Assembly: GCF_004216715.1 (NCBI RefSeq)
Contig: NZ_SGXG01000001.1
Location: 3,456,501 to 3,520,500, forward strand
DNA: 64,000 nt
From: Cecembia calidifontis
GTDB lineage: Bacteria; Bacteroidota; Bacteroidia; Cytophagales; Cyclobacteriaceae
Reading direction: 5' to 3'
Shown in pieces: positions 28,214 through 37,211 of this stretch (the first letter of the stretch is position 1; the number at the start of each line of letters is the position of its first letter). Under the pieces are notes generated by a model that saw only the letters and a list, made by a program, of their open reading frames with translations, was not told the DNA's origin and made no database searches. The translations under genes and the position numbers were made by a program.

Positions 28214-28609
28214 ATGTTAAAAACAGGAAAAAGGATTAATTCTCAGCGTAGATTTTCAGAGGAATTTAAACGTAAGTTGGTTGATGATTTTGAGAAAGGA
28301 ATCATGACAGTTCAGCAAATGGAGCGACATTATGGAATTGTGAACTCAGTTATTTATCATTGGATTTATAAGTATTCGACCTATAATGAAAAAAATATCA
28401 GGATAATTGAGATGAAAGACAGTCAAACCAATAGGCTCAAAGAACTCGAAGAAAAGGTCAAAGATCTCGAGCGTACCGTTGGCCAAAAACAGATCATGAT
28501 TGATTATTTGGAAAAAATGATTGATTTGGCCAAAGAAACTTACTCAATCGATATTAAAAAAAACTCCAAAACCCCACACTCTGGTGGTTCCAATCCAACA
28601 AAAGTATGA
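28214..28609 (+). CDS. IS3-family transposase OrfA (helix-turn-helix)
   Basis: The 131-residue protein has a helix-turn-helix domain (RRFSEEFKRKLVDDFEKG, then MERHYGIVNSVIYHWIYKY) and a leucine-zipper-like coiled coil at about residues 75-105 (LKELEEKVKDLERTVGQ). It binds the ends of the element. Its stop overlaps the orfB start as ATGA, so OrfB could be made by re-initiation. Confidence 0.9.
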   Translation: MLKTGKRINSQRRFSEEFKRKLVDDFEKGIMTVQQMERHYGIVNSVIYHWIYKYSTYNEKNIRIIEMKDSQTNRLKELEEKVKDLERTVGQKQIMIDYLEKMIDLAKETYSIDIKKNSKTPHSGGSNPTKV

Positions 28610-29556
28610 TAAACCATTCGCTCAATGAACTTTATCGGACTGTTGGAGTAACCAAGCAGGCCGTTCAACAAGCCAAAAAAAGGCAGCAAGCATTCGATCT
28701 TGAAATTGCCCAACTGGTAATCCTGGCCGATGAGCTCAGGGAAGACCATCCAGGATGTGGGGTCGAAAAAATGTATTATACATTGAAACCCGAATTCATG
28801 GGAAGGGATCAATTCTGTGAAATTTTCATGGAAATGGGATATGGTATCAAAAAAATAAAAAACTACCAGAAAACCACTTACGCAGGCCTTTATTCTTATC
28901 CAAACCTTATCGAAGGTATGGCCATAAACAGACCTTTTCAGGTCATCCAAACCGATATCACTTACTTTTACCTCAATGGTGAATTCTATTATTTGGTCTT
29001 CATTATTGATGTTTATACCAGGATCATCGTGGGATATTCGGTCAACGACAACTTGCGCACAGAAGGTAATATCAAAGCTATGAAAATGGCCCTCAGTACT
29101 TTGAGATACCAGCCTTGGGGCCTGATCCACCACTCAGATAAAGGTTCCCAGTACAGTAGTAAAGAATACACCTCCTTGCTCAACAAAAACAATATCCATA
29201 TCAGTATGGGAAATATCGCATGGGAAAACCCCTACGCAGAACGAATCAATGGAATCATAAAAAATGAATACCTCAAAAGGTGGATAATCAAAGATTTCAG
29301 CGACCTGAAAAGAAAAGTGGCGAAAGCTGTAGCCAACTACAACAGCATAAGACTACACAGGGGATTTAAAATGAAATACACCCCCATGGGATTTTATAAA
29401 AATATACTAAATTTAAAAGCCCAAGAAAGACCGACGGTGATTGTTTATACCGAAGGAAGAAAAAACTTCTTAGGGGCATCGAGCCCCTTCGAAGTTTGCC
29501 CAAGAGAAGAACCTCTGGCTCATGATTGCCCGATGGAAATATTTAATGAATGTTGA
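28606..29556 (+). CDS. IS3-family transposase OrfB (DDE integrase)
   Basis: This 316-residue protein has the rve-type DDE catalytic core: D in VIQTDITYF (about residue 112), D in IHHSDKGSQY (about 172) and E in NPYAERINGIIKNEYL (about 208), with the 35-residue spacing typical of the family. The N-terminal part holds the HTH_21-like region. It appears intact, so the element may still be mobile. Confidence 0.92.
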   Translation: MINHSLNELYRTVGVTKQAVQQAKKRQQAFDLEIAQLVILADELREDHPGCGVEKMYYTLKPEFMGRDQFCEIFMEMGYGIKKIKNYQKTTYAGLYSYPNLIEGMAINRPFQVIQTDITYFYLNGEFYYLVFIIDVYTRIIVGYSVNDNLRTEGNIKAMKMALSTLRYQPWGLIHHSDKGSQYSSKEYTSLLNKNNIHISMGNIAWENPYAERINGIIKNEYLKRWIIKDFSDLKRKVAKAVANYNSIRLHRGFKMKYTPMGFYKNILNLKAQERPTVIVYTEGRKNFLGASSPFEVCPREEPLAHDCPMEIFNEC

Positions 29557-29591
29557 ACCAAACGGTCAACGCTATTCAGGGAAGAACAACA

Positions 29592-29632
29592 GTCTTGAGT
29601 CTTGTGTCTTAAGTCTTGTGTCTTAAGTCTTA
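29592..29632. repeat. Short tandem repeat of AGTCTTGTGTCTTA type
   Basis: GTCTTGAGTCTTGTGTCTTAA is repeated nearly twice in 41 bases just outside the IS3 element. A related string (CTTGCGTCTTATGTCTTGAG) lies at 33725-33744. No coding frame is present. Confidence 0.7.
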
Positions 29633-30838
29633 TTTAAACGCCGGTATCCCCGTAATCTCATGCCCCAGAATCAACAAATGGATATCATGGGTGCCCTCAT
29701 AGGTAACCACAGATTCCAAGTTCATCATGTGGCGCATAAGCGGATATTCACCGGTTATGCCCATCCCACCATGAATCTGCCTGGCCTCCCTCGCAATGTC
29801 CAAAGCCATGGCTACATTGTTACGCTTTGCCAGGGAAATCTGTGCCGTGGTGGCCTTGCCTTCATTCATCATCATACCGAGTTTCCAGTTAAGCAACTGG
29901 GCCTTGGTAATCTCAGATAACATCTCTGCCAACTTTTTCTGGATCAACTGGAAAGAACCGATAGGCTTGTCAAATTGAATTCTTTCCAGGGCATACCTTC
30001 TAGCTGAATCATAACAATCCATGGCCGCACCCACTGCACCCCAGGCAATGCCATAACGGGCAGAATCGAGACACATCATGGGAGCACCCAATCCGTTTTT
30101 CCCAGGAAGCAGGTTTTCTTTGGGCACTTTTACATTGTCAAATACCAGTTCACCAGTAGCCGAAGCCCTCAAGGACCATTTTCCATGGGTCTCAGGGGTA
30201 GAGAATCCTTCCATCCCTCTCTCTACGATCAATCCATGAATCCTGCCTGATTCATTTTTTGCCCATACCACGGCAATATCTGCTTTTGGGGAATTGGAAA
30301 TCCACATTTTAGCGCCGTTCAACAGATAATGATCGCCCATATCCTTAAAATTGGTCACCATGCCGGACGGATTTGACCCAAAGTCAGGTTCTGTAAGCCC
30401 AAAGCAACCCAGCATTTCTCCTGAAGCCAACTTGGGAAGGTATTTTCGTTTTTGTTCCTCCGATCCAAATTTATAGATGGGGTACATGACCAGGGATCCC
30501 TGAACAGAGGCGGTAGAACGCATGCCTGAATCACCTCTTTCGATCTCCTGCATGATAAGACCGTAAGCAATATAATCAAGGCCTCCGCCGCCATATTCTG
30601 CCGGTATCTGAGGGCCAAAAGCACCTACATCTCCAAACTTCTTGACGATTTCATATGGAAAATGGGCTTTCTGTGCCCAGTCTTCTATATAAGGACTGAT
30701 TTCTTTTTTGACAAAATCCCTGATCGAGGCACGTATCAGTTTATGTTCCTCGGTCAAAAGGTCATCAACACCATAAAAATCCACCCCCTCAAAAAGGTCC
30801 TGCTTCATAGATTTCTGAATTGTGGAAGTATGCTCCAT
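29630..30838 (-). CDS. Glutaryl-CoA dehydrogenase-like acyl-CoA dehydrogenase
   Basis: The 402-residue flavoenzyme has the acyl-CoA dehydrogenase fold with GLTEPDFGSNPSGM (about residue 150) and the catalytic glutamate in YEGTHDIHLLILGHEITG near the C-terminus. This last motif and the overall length match glutaryl-CoA dehydrogenases, which convert glutaryl-CoA to crotonyl-CoA in lysine and tryptophan breakdown. It is divergent from a tryptophan 2,3-dioxygenase gene 117 bases away, which supports a role in tryptophan catabolism. Confidence 0.9.
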   Translation of the reverse strand: MEHTSTIQKSMKQDLFEGVDFYGVDDLLTEEHKLIRASIRDFVKKEISPYIEDWAQKAHFPYEIVKKFGDVGAFGPQIPAEYGGGGLDYIAYGLIMQEIERGDSGMRSTASVQGSLVMYPIYKFGSEEQKRKYLPKLASGEMLGCFGLTEPDFGSNPSGMVTNFKDMGDHYLLNGAKMWISNSPKADIAVVWAKNESGRIHGLIVERGMEGFSTPETHGKWSLRASATGELVFDNVKVPKENLLPGKNGLGAPMMCLDSARYGIAWGAVGAAMDCYDSARRYALERIQFDKPIGSFQLIQKKLAEMLSEITKAQLLNWKLGMMMNEGKATTAQISLAKRNNVAMALDIAREARQIHGGMGITGEYPLMRHMMNLESVVTYEGTHDIHLLILGHEITGIPAFK

Positions 30839-30955
30839 AACTGTTTTGGTTTATTGCTAATTAAAACGGAATTTTACAGCCGGAAAGCTGAATTCCTGCC
30901 TGAAATAAATAAGAACCCGCTTAAAAAACTACCTTATCTTGCAAAAAATTAACAC

Positions 30956-31927
30956 ATGAGCCCAGCACAATACCCAAAAGACGTTTTAGATAAAATAGAG
31001 CTGCTTCAGGAAAAATTCAAAGCTTCCGGACAGGATCTTTCTTCTTACCTGGAAGGTCTGCTTTATGCGGATTATATGACCTATTGGGATTATATCAACC
31101 TGGATATTCTCCTATCCCTCCAACAACCCAGGACTTCTTTTAAGGATGAAAAAATCTTTATCATCTACCACCAGATTACGGAACTCTACTTCAAACTGAT
31201 CATCTGGGAATTGGAACAGATAGCAGATAAAAAGCCCATCGAGGCCAAATTCTTTAAGGAAAGGTTGGAAAGGGTGATCATGTATTTTGACCAACTGATT
31301 TCCTCCTTTGCAGTCATGTGGAAAGGAATGGAAAAAGAGCAGTTCCTGAAATTCCGCATGTCCCTATTGCCTTCCAGCGGATTTCAAAGTGCCCAGTACA
31401 GGGTGATTGAAATCCTGTCTACTGATGTGCACCAACTCATTCATTTGGACAGGAGGGAGGCCCTGAAATATGAAAAAGATACAGAAGTGATTTTTGACAA
31501 TCTGTATTGGCAGCATGGGGCCAAGGAACTTGCAACCGGTGAAAAGACCCTAACATTGAAGTCATTTGAGAAAAAATATGGCAAAGCGCTCAAGGAATTG
31601 ATTGAAACCTATAAGGATAAAAATATCTGGAAAAAGTATCAGGAATGTACTGATAAGGACGAAGAGTTGAAACAGTTGATGAGGTCTTTGGATTTGAAAG
31701 CCAATGTGTTTTGGCCTTTGGCGCATTATAAATCTGCTGTGAGGTATTTGCAACGGGATCCGCAGGACATCGCAGCCACCGGAGGTACCAACTGGCAGAA
31801 ATACCTACCCCCGCGCTTCCAAAAAGTCATTTTCTTTCCCGAACTTTGGAGCCAGCAAGAAATGGAGGAATGGGGCAAAGGATGGGTGGTGAAGGAAGTT
31901 TTTGGGAATGATGAGGACAGAGCGTAA
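30956..31927 (+). CDS. kynA: Tryptophan 2,3-dioxygenase
   Basis: This 323-residue haem enzyme matches the TDO family: YLEGLLYADYMTYWDYINLD near residue 30, FIIYHQITELYFKLIIWEL (about residue 65) with the distal histidine, and TDVHQLIHLDRREAL (about 158). The substrate-binding GGTNWQKYLPPRFQ lies near residue 275. It opens the indole ring of tryptophan to N-formylkynurenine, the first step of the kynurenine pathway. No other kynurenine gene is in the window. Confidence 0.92.
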   Translation: MSPAQYPKDVLDKIELLQEKFKASGQDLSSYLEGLLYADYMTYWDYINLDILLSLQQPRTSFKDEKIFIIYHQITELYFKLIIWELEQIADKKPIEAKFFKERLERVIMYFDQLISSFAVMWKGMEKEQFLKFRMSLLPSSGFQSAQYRVIEILSTDVHQLIHLDRREALKYEKDTEVIFDNLYWQHGAKELATGEKTLTLKSFEKKYGKALKELIETYKDKNIWKKYQECTDKDEELKQLMRSLDLKANVFWPLAHYKSAVRYLQRDPQDIAATGGTNWQKYLPPRFQKVIFFPELWSQQEMEEWGKGWVVKEVFGNDEDRA

Positions 31928-31928
31928 A

Positions 31929-31953
31929 AAAAAAAGCTTTGGTAAAGCTTTTT
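31929..31953 (+). terminator. Terminator after tryptophan 2,3-dioxygenase
   Basis: AAAGCTTT / AAAGCTTTTT short stem with an A run before and a T run after, directly after the stop codon. Confidence 0.7.
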
Positions 31954-31978
31954 AGCGAGGGGCCAGGATGTAGGGATG

Positions 31979-32048
31979 GAAATGAGGAATGAAGAATGAG
32001 GAATGAAGAATTGAGAATGGAGAATGAGGAATGAGGAATGAGGAATGA
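31979..32048. repeat. GAATGAGGAATGA-type tandem repeat
   Basis: About ten degenerate copies of a 7-8 base unit (GAATGAG, GAATGAA, GAATTGA) in 70 bases. A shorter run of the same kind is at 35407-35450, and the complementary pattern appears near 8690-8760. These occur only between genes. Confidence 0.75.
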
Positions 32049-32221
32049 AAGTCGGATTTCGAAAGGTGGAGTTGGGAAGTGGAAATTTGAACCATTAAGA
32101 AGTTAAGAATATTAAGGTTTTCATTAAGAATTTGGGGTTGTCCAGAGCTTTCTGCTCAGTACGATAATTGTTGAGCTTTCAGCTGAAATGAATAAAAAAC
32201 TTTAAGATTTTGGGATTCAAA

Positions 32222-33650
32222 GGGACTATGACACAAACTGTGTAAGTTGGTTTCACTACTTACGAAGTTAAAGTTAAACCTCGAAATTCTCTGTGTGATT
32301 TAGAAGAAATCGCACAGGGAATTTGAGGAACCCGCGGTAGGCGCCCCCCGGTCTGTGTGTGGACAATTTCTTACCATTATAACACACAGATTACAAAAAT
32401 GAAAAAAGAAGATCTCCTAAATGATGACTTCCTCAAGCAGTTCAGGACTGCCGGGGAGCTTAATTCCTTCCTTCAACAGCTTCAGAAAAGAGCCGTTGAG
32501 AAAATGCTTGAAGGTGAGCTGGATGCCCATCTTGGCTATGAAAAGCATCAGAATTCCGATAATCCCAATTCAAGGAACGGCTATTCCACCAAAACAATAA
32601 AAAATACATTTGGAGAGGCTGAAATCAGAGTCCCGAGAGACCGGGACGGCAGCTTTGAGCCTGCCCTTGTGCCCAAACGCAGAAGCATGGCGGAGGGCGT
32701 TGAAAACGTGATCATATCCATGTATGCCAAGGGAATGTCAAACCAGGACATCGAGGAACAGATCCGGGAGCTTTATGACATCAATGTTTCCTCCTCCACC
32801 ATCTCAAGGGTTACCGGTGCCGTAGCGGAGGATATTGTTGCATGGAGAAACAGACCGCTTGACCCTGTTTACCTGATCGTCTGGATGGACGGTATATCCT
32901 TCAAAGTCAGGGAGAACTCCAAAGTGGTCAACAAGACCGTTTACATTGCCGTTGGCCTCAGGACCAACGGTCTCAAGGAGATCCTCGGCCTTTGGCTCGG
33001 CAGGAATGAATCTTCGGCTTTCTGGATGGGGGTACTCACCGACCTGAAAGCCCGGGGGGTTGAAGATATTCTCATAACGGCAACTGACAACCTGAACGGG
33101 TTTACTGATACGATAAAGGCCTCCTTCCCCCAGTCGGTAACCCAGATATGTGTCGTCCACCAGATCAGAAACGCATGCAGATATGTCGTATGGAAAGACC
33201 GCAGGGCCTTTACAAGGGATATGAAGGAAATTTATACCGCCCCTACCAGGGATGCCGCATGGGCTGCACTCAACGATTTTGCCAAAAAATGGGAGTCCAA
33301 ATACTCCTATGCCATCAAAAGCTGGAAGGACAACTGGGATGAACTCACCGTTTTCTTCGATTACCCCGCTGAAATCCGTAAAATCATCTACACCACCAAC
33401 CTGATTGAAAATCTCAATGGAAAGATCAGAAAATACACCAAAAACAAGCTCTCTTTCCCCACAGATGATGCCGTAATGAAGTCTGTTTTTCTCGCTGCAA
33501 GAGAAGCATCGAAAAAATGGACGATGCCCATTCGAGACTGGGGTACTATTCTTAACAGTTTCCTGCTTATATTTGGTGATAGGGTCAGGCTTCTTGATAC
33601 CTGGCAATAAAATCATAATTTAAAGTTTACACACTTATCGGGATAGTGTC
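32222..33650 (+). mobile_element. IS256-family element, copy 1 (intact)
   Basis: The element is bounded by imperfect inverted repeats: GGGACTATGACACAAACTG at the left and, on the other strand, GACACTATCCCGATAAGTG at the right. It has a perfect 8-base target duplication GATTCAAA at 32214-32221 and 33651-33658. The length and an 8-base duplication fit the IS256 family. It is inserted in a repeat-rich intergenic stretch and carries one intact transposase gene. Confidence 0.93.
32399..33610 (+). CDS. IS256-family transposase, intact
   Basis: The 403-residue transposase (mutator type) has the three catalytic acidic residues in VWMDGISFK, ATDNLNGFTD and TTNLIENLNGKIRKYTKN. I start it at the ATG at 32399; a longer frame from a GTG at 32357 is unlikely. 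It is nearly identical to the broken copy at 51.7-52.95 kb and could act on that copy's ends too. Confidence 0.93.
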   Translation: MKKEDLLNDDFLKQFRTAGELNSFLQQLQKRAVEKMLEGELDAHLGYEKHQNSDNPNSRNGYSTKTIKNTFGEAEIRVPRDRDGSFEPALVPKRRSMAEGVENVIISMYAKGMSNQDIEEQIRELYDINVSSSTISRVTGAVAEDIVAWRNRPLDPVYLIVWMDGISFKVRENSKVVNKTVYIAVGLRTNGLKEILGLWLGRNESSAFWMGVLTDLKARGVEDILITATDNLNGFTDTIKASFPQSVTQICVVHQIRNACRYVVWKDRRAFTRDMKEIYTAPTRDAAWAALNDFAKKWESKYSYAIKSWKDNWDELTVFFDYPAEIRKIIYTTNLIENLNGKIRKYTKNKLSFPTDDAVMKSVFLAAREASKKWTMPIRDWGTILNSFLLIFGDRVRLLDTWQ

Positions 33651-33803
33651 GATTCAAAATTCTGATTTCGAAAGGCGTAGGTCGGAAACTCCGAAATCCG
33701 CCTTCCCACTTCCGACATCAAAAATCTTGCGTCTTATGTCTTGAGTCTAGTCTCTAATCTCCAGCATCCCGCCTCTAAATTTTAAGGATAAATACCTTAC
33801 CCA

Positions 33804-35387
33804 ATGAAAAAAGAACTACAATTACAACTAAGCCCGGAAGAGGCTTACGATGACCGATTGTTTCAGCATGTGGCCCTGAAAAAAGCAGGTTTATCGGCTG
33901 ATAATGCCCAGGCCATAGCCCGCCAGATCAGAAGATCCATTGATGCCCGCGGCAGGCAGGTACGGGTCAATGTCACTGCTGAAGTTTTTATCAATGAAGC
34001 GCCGACTCCTCTGCTTCAAACACCAAAAGCTTATCAAAACGTCTCCAATAAGGAGCAACTCATCATTGTTGGCGCTGGTCCTGCAGGCTTATTTGCCGCA
34101 CTAAGGGCCATAGAATTGGGCATCAAGCCTATTGTTATTGAAAGAGGCAAAGATGTACGGGCAAGAAGGCGGGACCTGGCCGCTATCAATAAAGATCATA
34201 TCGTCAACCCCGAATCCAATTATTGTTTTGGAGAAGGTGGTGCCGGTACTTATTCGGACGGAAAATTATACACCCGTTCAAAAAAACGCGGTGATATCAG
34301 GAGAATAATGGAAATCCTTGTTGCCCATGGGGCAACCGAAGAAATCCTTGTGGATGCCCATCCCCATATCGGAACCAACAAACTCCCCAAATTGGTGGCA
34401 GAACTCAGGGAAAGTATCCTGCAGGCAGGTGGGGAGGTCCTTTTCGAAACGAAGGTAGTGGATTTTATTTTGGAGGGGAATGAAATGAAAGGTGTTGTAA
34501 CCCAAGAGGGGGAAAAAATCAAGGGCATTGGGGTGATCCTTGCGACGGGTCACTCTGCGCGGGATATTTTTCATCTTCTGAAACATAAAAATATCCTGAT
34601 TGAAGCCAAACCCTTTGCCTTGGGGGTAAGGATAGAACATAGCCAAAACCTGATTGATAGGATTCAATACCATTGCGAAATGGATAGGGGGCCGTATTTA
34701 CCGGCTTCTTCTTATGCTTTGGTTCAACAGACTTACTTTCAGGGAAAACAGCGGGGAGTCTTTTCTTTTTGTATGTGCCCTGGTGGTTTTATTGTTCCTG
34801 CAGCCACATCTCCGGGAGAAATCGTAGTCAATGGAATGAGTCCCAGCAGGCGTGACAGCAAGTTTGCCAATTCAGGGATGGTTGCAGCCGTAGAACTTGA
34901 AGATTTGCCCCAATACCAAAAATATGGAGCTCTGGCAGCCATGATGTTCCAGGCTGAAGTGGAGCAAAAGGCCTGGCTGCTTGGAGGCAAAACCCAAACT
35001 GCCCCTGCACAGCGTATGGTGGATTTTGTAAATAAAAAAGTCAGTCCATCGCTTTTGGACACCTCTTACCAGCCCGGCTTGAAATCAGTGGATATGTATG
35101 AAGTGCTGCCTGATTTCATTGCAGAAAGGTTGAAGCAAGGCTTTGTGGCTTTTGGGAAAAAAATGAAAGGCTACCTGACCAATGAAGCCCAAATTATCGG
35201 CGTGGAAAGCAGGACATCTTCCCCGGTCAGGATCCCAAGGGATAGAGAAAGTTTTGAGCATCCTGAGGTAAAAAGATTGTATCCCTGTGGGGAAGGGGCT
35301 GGTTATGCAGGAGGTATCGTTTCTGCAGCCATGGATGGCGAGAGGTGTGCGGAAAAATTGATTGAACAGTATGCCAGAGTCCATTAG
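33804..35387 (+). CDS. FAD-dependent oxidoreductase (COG2509-like)
   Basis: The 527-residue protein has a ~75-residue N-terminal domain with an RQIRRSIDARGRQVRVN segment, then a dinucleotide-binding motif IIVGAGPAGLFAALRAIELG (about residue 88). It also has YCFGEGGAGTYSDGKLYTR (about 140) and a C-terminal FAD motif LYPCGEGAGYAGGIVSAAMDG. This layout is that of the widespread uncharacterised FAD-dependent dehydrogenases of COG2509. Reaction unknown. It stands alone. Confidence 0.85.
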   Translation: MKKELQLQLSPEEAYDDRLFQHVALKKAGLSADNAQAIARQIRRSIDARGRQVRVNVTAEVFINEAPTPLLQTPKAYQNVSNKEQLIIVGAGPAGLFAALRAIELGIKPIVIERGKDVRARRRDLAAINKDHIVNPESNYCFGEGGAGTYSDGKLYTRSKKRGDIRRIMEILVAHGATEEILVDAHPHIGTNKLPKLVAELRESILQAGGEVLFETKVVDFILEGNEMKGVVTQEGEKIKGIGVILATGHSARDIFHLLKHKNILIEAKPFALGVRIEHSQNLIDRIQYHCEMDRGPYLPASSYALVQQTYFQGKQRGVFSFCMCPGGFIVPAATSPGEIVVNGMSPSRRDSKFANSGMVAAVELEDLPQYQKYGALAAMMFQAEVEQKAWLLGGKTQTAPAQRMVDFVNKKVSPSLLDTSYQPGLKSVDMYEVLPDFIAERLKQGFVAFGKKMKGYLTNEAQIIGVESRTSSPVRIPRDRESFEHPEVKRLYPCGEGAGYAGGIVSAAMDGERCAEKLIEQYARVH

Positions 35388-35598
35388 CCTTTAGGATTGA
35401 GGGTAATAATGAGGAATGTTGAATGTAGAATGGAAAATGAGGAATGAACCTAGAGTTGAGAATCAGTCCAGTTGACTGATTTAGGGAGGGTCCGGGATAA
35501 AGGAGAGGAAAAAGAGTTAAGGGAAAAAGCAAAATGTAAAAGGATAAACCTTTAAAGTAAAAAACACTAAATAGCTTGCATTGGGGCTTCGCAGAGAC
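35388..35598. other. Intergenic stretch with degenerate GAATGAGG repeats
   Basis: About 210 bases without a gene. A short tandem run of GAATG units covers 35407-35450. Nothing else is recognised before the palindrome at 35599. Confidence 0.5.
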
Positions 35599-35627
35599 TA
35601 AAAAATACCACAAAAGTGGTATTTTTT
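35599..35627 (+). promoter_or_regulatory. Palindromic operator, variant copy 4
   Basis: AAAAAATACCAC, a 4-base centre, then GTGGTATTTTTT: the same A/T-flanked palindrome and core spacing as copies 1-3 but with TACCA/TGGTA for TACCC/GGGTA. No protein-coding gene starts downstream on the plus strand; instead a terminator lies about 110 bases on. Confidence 0.55.
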
Positions 35628-35629
35628 GT

Positions 35630-35763
35630 GACCCAAGAATTACAGAAATTTACATCAATGTCATTTCTCAGAAAAACTTTTTCCCTTAACCTAGAGAGAA
35701 CCAGCATTTTTTACTTGAACTTACACTTAACCATACCGGATCCCTTGGGATCCGGTTTTTTTT
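35630..35763 (+). ncRNA. Possible small RNA between operator and terminator
   Basis: A stretch of about 130 bases between the variant palindrome and a strong terminator, with no convincing coding frame (an ATG frame at 35658 reads straight through the terminator). Promoter elements are weak. The call rests only on this operator-to-terminator layout. Confidence 0.3.
35735..35763 (+). terminator. Strong intrinsic terminator without an upstream gene
   Basis: ACCGGATCCC / GGGATCCGGT, a perfect 10-bp stem with a two-base loop followed by eight T residues on the plus strand. The nearest gene, Gfo/Idh/MocA, ends on the opposite strand, where no T run follows the stem. Confidence 0.85.
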
Positions 35764-35816
35764 ATTTTCAAAGCTTTGAGGTATTGAAAACCTGACAGGC
35801 CTGGGCAAAAAAGAAT

Positions 35817-37016
35817 TTATACCAGGTCAAATTCTGGTTTCCATTCCATTTTTTTGCCCGTGTAAATTGACTCATTGGCCAAGGCGACGGCAATGGCCGT
35901 CTTACCACCATTGATTGTATTCGAATGGGGAAGGTCCTTTTCCACCAAACAGCGGTAAAAATCTTCCAGGGCATAATAGGAACCGTCCCGGGTGGGTTGG
36001 TCCAGGATTTTGACACCCTTTTTGTCATTGGACCAGACCAACCTTGTTGCTCCGGAAACACCATCTACTTCTTCCAATTCGCTCCGGGTATCCGGTTCGG
36101 GATAAAAGATCCCCTCATTCGTCAATAAAGAGACCATTCCCCTGCTTCCTTTGATCTTGAAAGAATAGCCATCATGTTGATTGGCACAAGTAGCCCCAAA
36201 ATTTCCCACCATGCCTTCTTTTTCATAACGAAGGGTCACCTGCACATTGTCAAAAGTCTCTCTTCCATCTTTGAAATGATCAATACCACCAACACCATAA
36301 ATAGAGCTGGGTTGGGTTTCAAAAGCCCAATGGATAAAATCCATCTGATGGGATAGCAACTCAGCCACAAGTCCACCTGAATATTCCCTGTACATCCTCC
36401 AATTGATCTTTCTTTCTAAGTCCGCATTTGGAACAGGTCTTCTCCAGTTATGGTTTCGGTCCCACCTGGCTTCAATTTGGGTCACATCTCCCAACCAACC
36501 ATTTTGGATCATTTCTTTTACCCTAAAATAAAGGGGGGAATACCTGTATTGATGGCCAATCTGGATGACCTGTTTCGTGTGTTTTTTCTTGAGGGAATTG
36601 AGTTCTATGGCTTGATCCACATTAAAAACCATGGTTTTTTCCAAAAAAAGATGTTTTCCTGCATCCAAAACAGCCTTCGCATGTTCAAAATGAAGATAAA
36701 GCGGCGTAGCCACCAGGATGATATCCAGGTCTTTCTGCTCTAAAAGCTTTCTGTAATCCTGATGAAATTGGACTCCTGAAGGATAGTTTTTCCTTGCATT
36801 TTCCAGTCTCAGGGGAAGGTCATCGCAGACCCCTTTTACCAAAAATTTATCCGGCATATTATTCAGGACCTTATGCAATCCCGATCCTCTGTCACCATAT
36901 CCCAAAATACCGATATGGTATATTTTACCTTTTGGCCAGGCTGAAAGACTGCCGAAAGGCAGTGCTGCACTTGCCGTCAAAAGGGAACTCAATTTGACAA
37001 AATCTCTTCTTTTCAA
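35817..37016 (-). CDS. Gfo/Idh/MocA-family oxidoreductase, exported
   Basis: The 399-residue product begins KRRDFVKLSSLLTASAA, a twin-arginine-type signal, then a Rossmann motif GILGYGDRGSGL and the family motif LFLEKTM (a variant of EKP) near residue 125. The C-terminal half has WRRPVPNADLERKINWRMYR and GGLVAELLSHQMDFIHW. Such secreted members act on sugars or sugar acids with bound NAD. The start is a TTG at 37016; no in-frame ATG lies between it and the preceding stop. Confidence 0.88.
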   Translation of the reverse strand: MKRRDFVKLSSLLTASAALPFGSLSAWPKGKIYHIGILGYGDRGSGLHKVLNNMPDKFLVKGVCDDLPLRLENARKNYPSGVQFHQDYRKLLEQKDLDIILVATPLYLHFEHAKAVLDAGKHLFLEKTMVFNVDQAIELNSLKKKHTKQVIQIGHQYRYSPLYFRVKEMIQNGWLGDVTQIEARWDRNHNWRRPVPNADLERKINWRMYREYSGGLVAELLSHQMDFIHWAFETQPSSIYGVGGIDHFKDGRETFDNVQVTLRYEKEGMVGNFGATCANQHDGYSFKIKGSRGMVSLLTNEGIFYPEPDTRSELEEVDGVSGATRLVWSNDKKGVKILDQPTRDGSYYALEDFYRCLVEKDLPHSNTINGGKTAIAVALANESIYTGKKMEWKPEFDLV

Positions 37017-37211
37017 GGTATTTAGGTCTTTTTTAGGTTTAATTTTCGTAATTTATTAAAATTTTTGAAACCTGAACAGGGGCAGTTGATAACCGCTAAA
37101 ATTTAGGTCAAGATTGGAAAAATCATATAAAGTCAGACATCTTCTGACACTATTTTGAAAGGGAAATGGTTTATTCAAAAAGCTTCTATAATCTTGCCCT
37201 GAGGAAATGAA

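Larger units (their letters stand above)
28169..29588 (+). mobile_element. IS3-family insertion sequence, complete
   Basis: The ends are related inverted repeats: TGTCCTTCCCTGAA at the left and, on the other strand, TGTTCTTCCCTGAA at the right, both continuing to a shared GTTGACCG. The element begins with TG and ends with CA as IS3 elements do. It is flanked by the 3-base direct repeat ACA (28166-28168 and 29589-29591), consistent with a target duplication. It carries orfA and orfB. Confidence 0.88.

Noticed and set aside
28606..28609. Programmed frameshift between IS3 orfA and orfB
   Set aside because: The two frames meet as ATGA with a proper start codon for orfB; no slippery heptamer was seen at the junction, so re-initiation is simpler.
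32804..33616. 270-codon frame antisense to the IS256 transposase (and its twin at 51717-52547)
   Set aside because: The frame is open in both copies because they are near-identical copies of the same gene; the catalytic residues are on the other strand.
35658..35795. Short protein gene after the variant operator
   Set aside because: The frame passes straight through the strong terminator at 35735-35763 and has no recognisable features.
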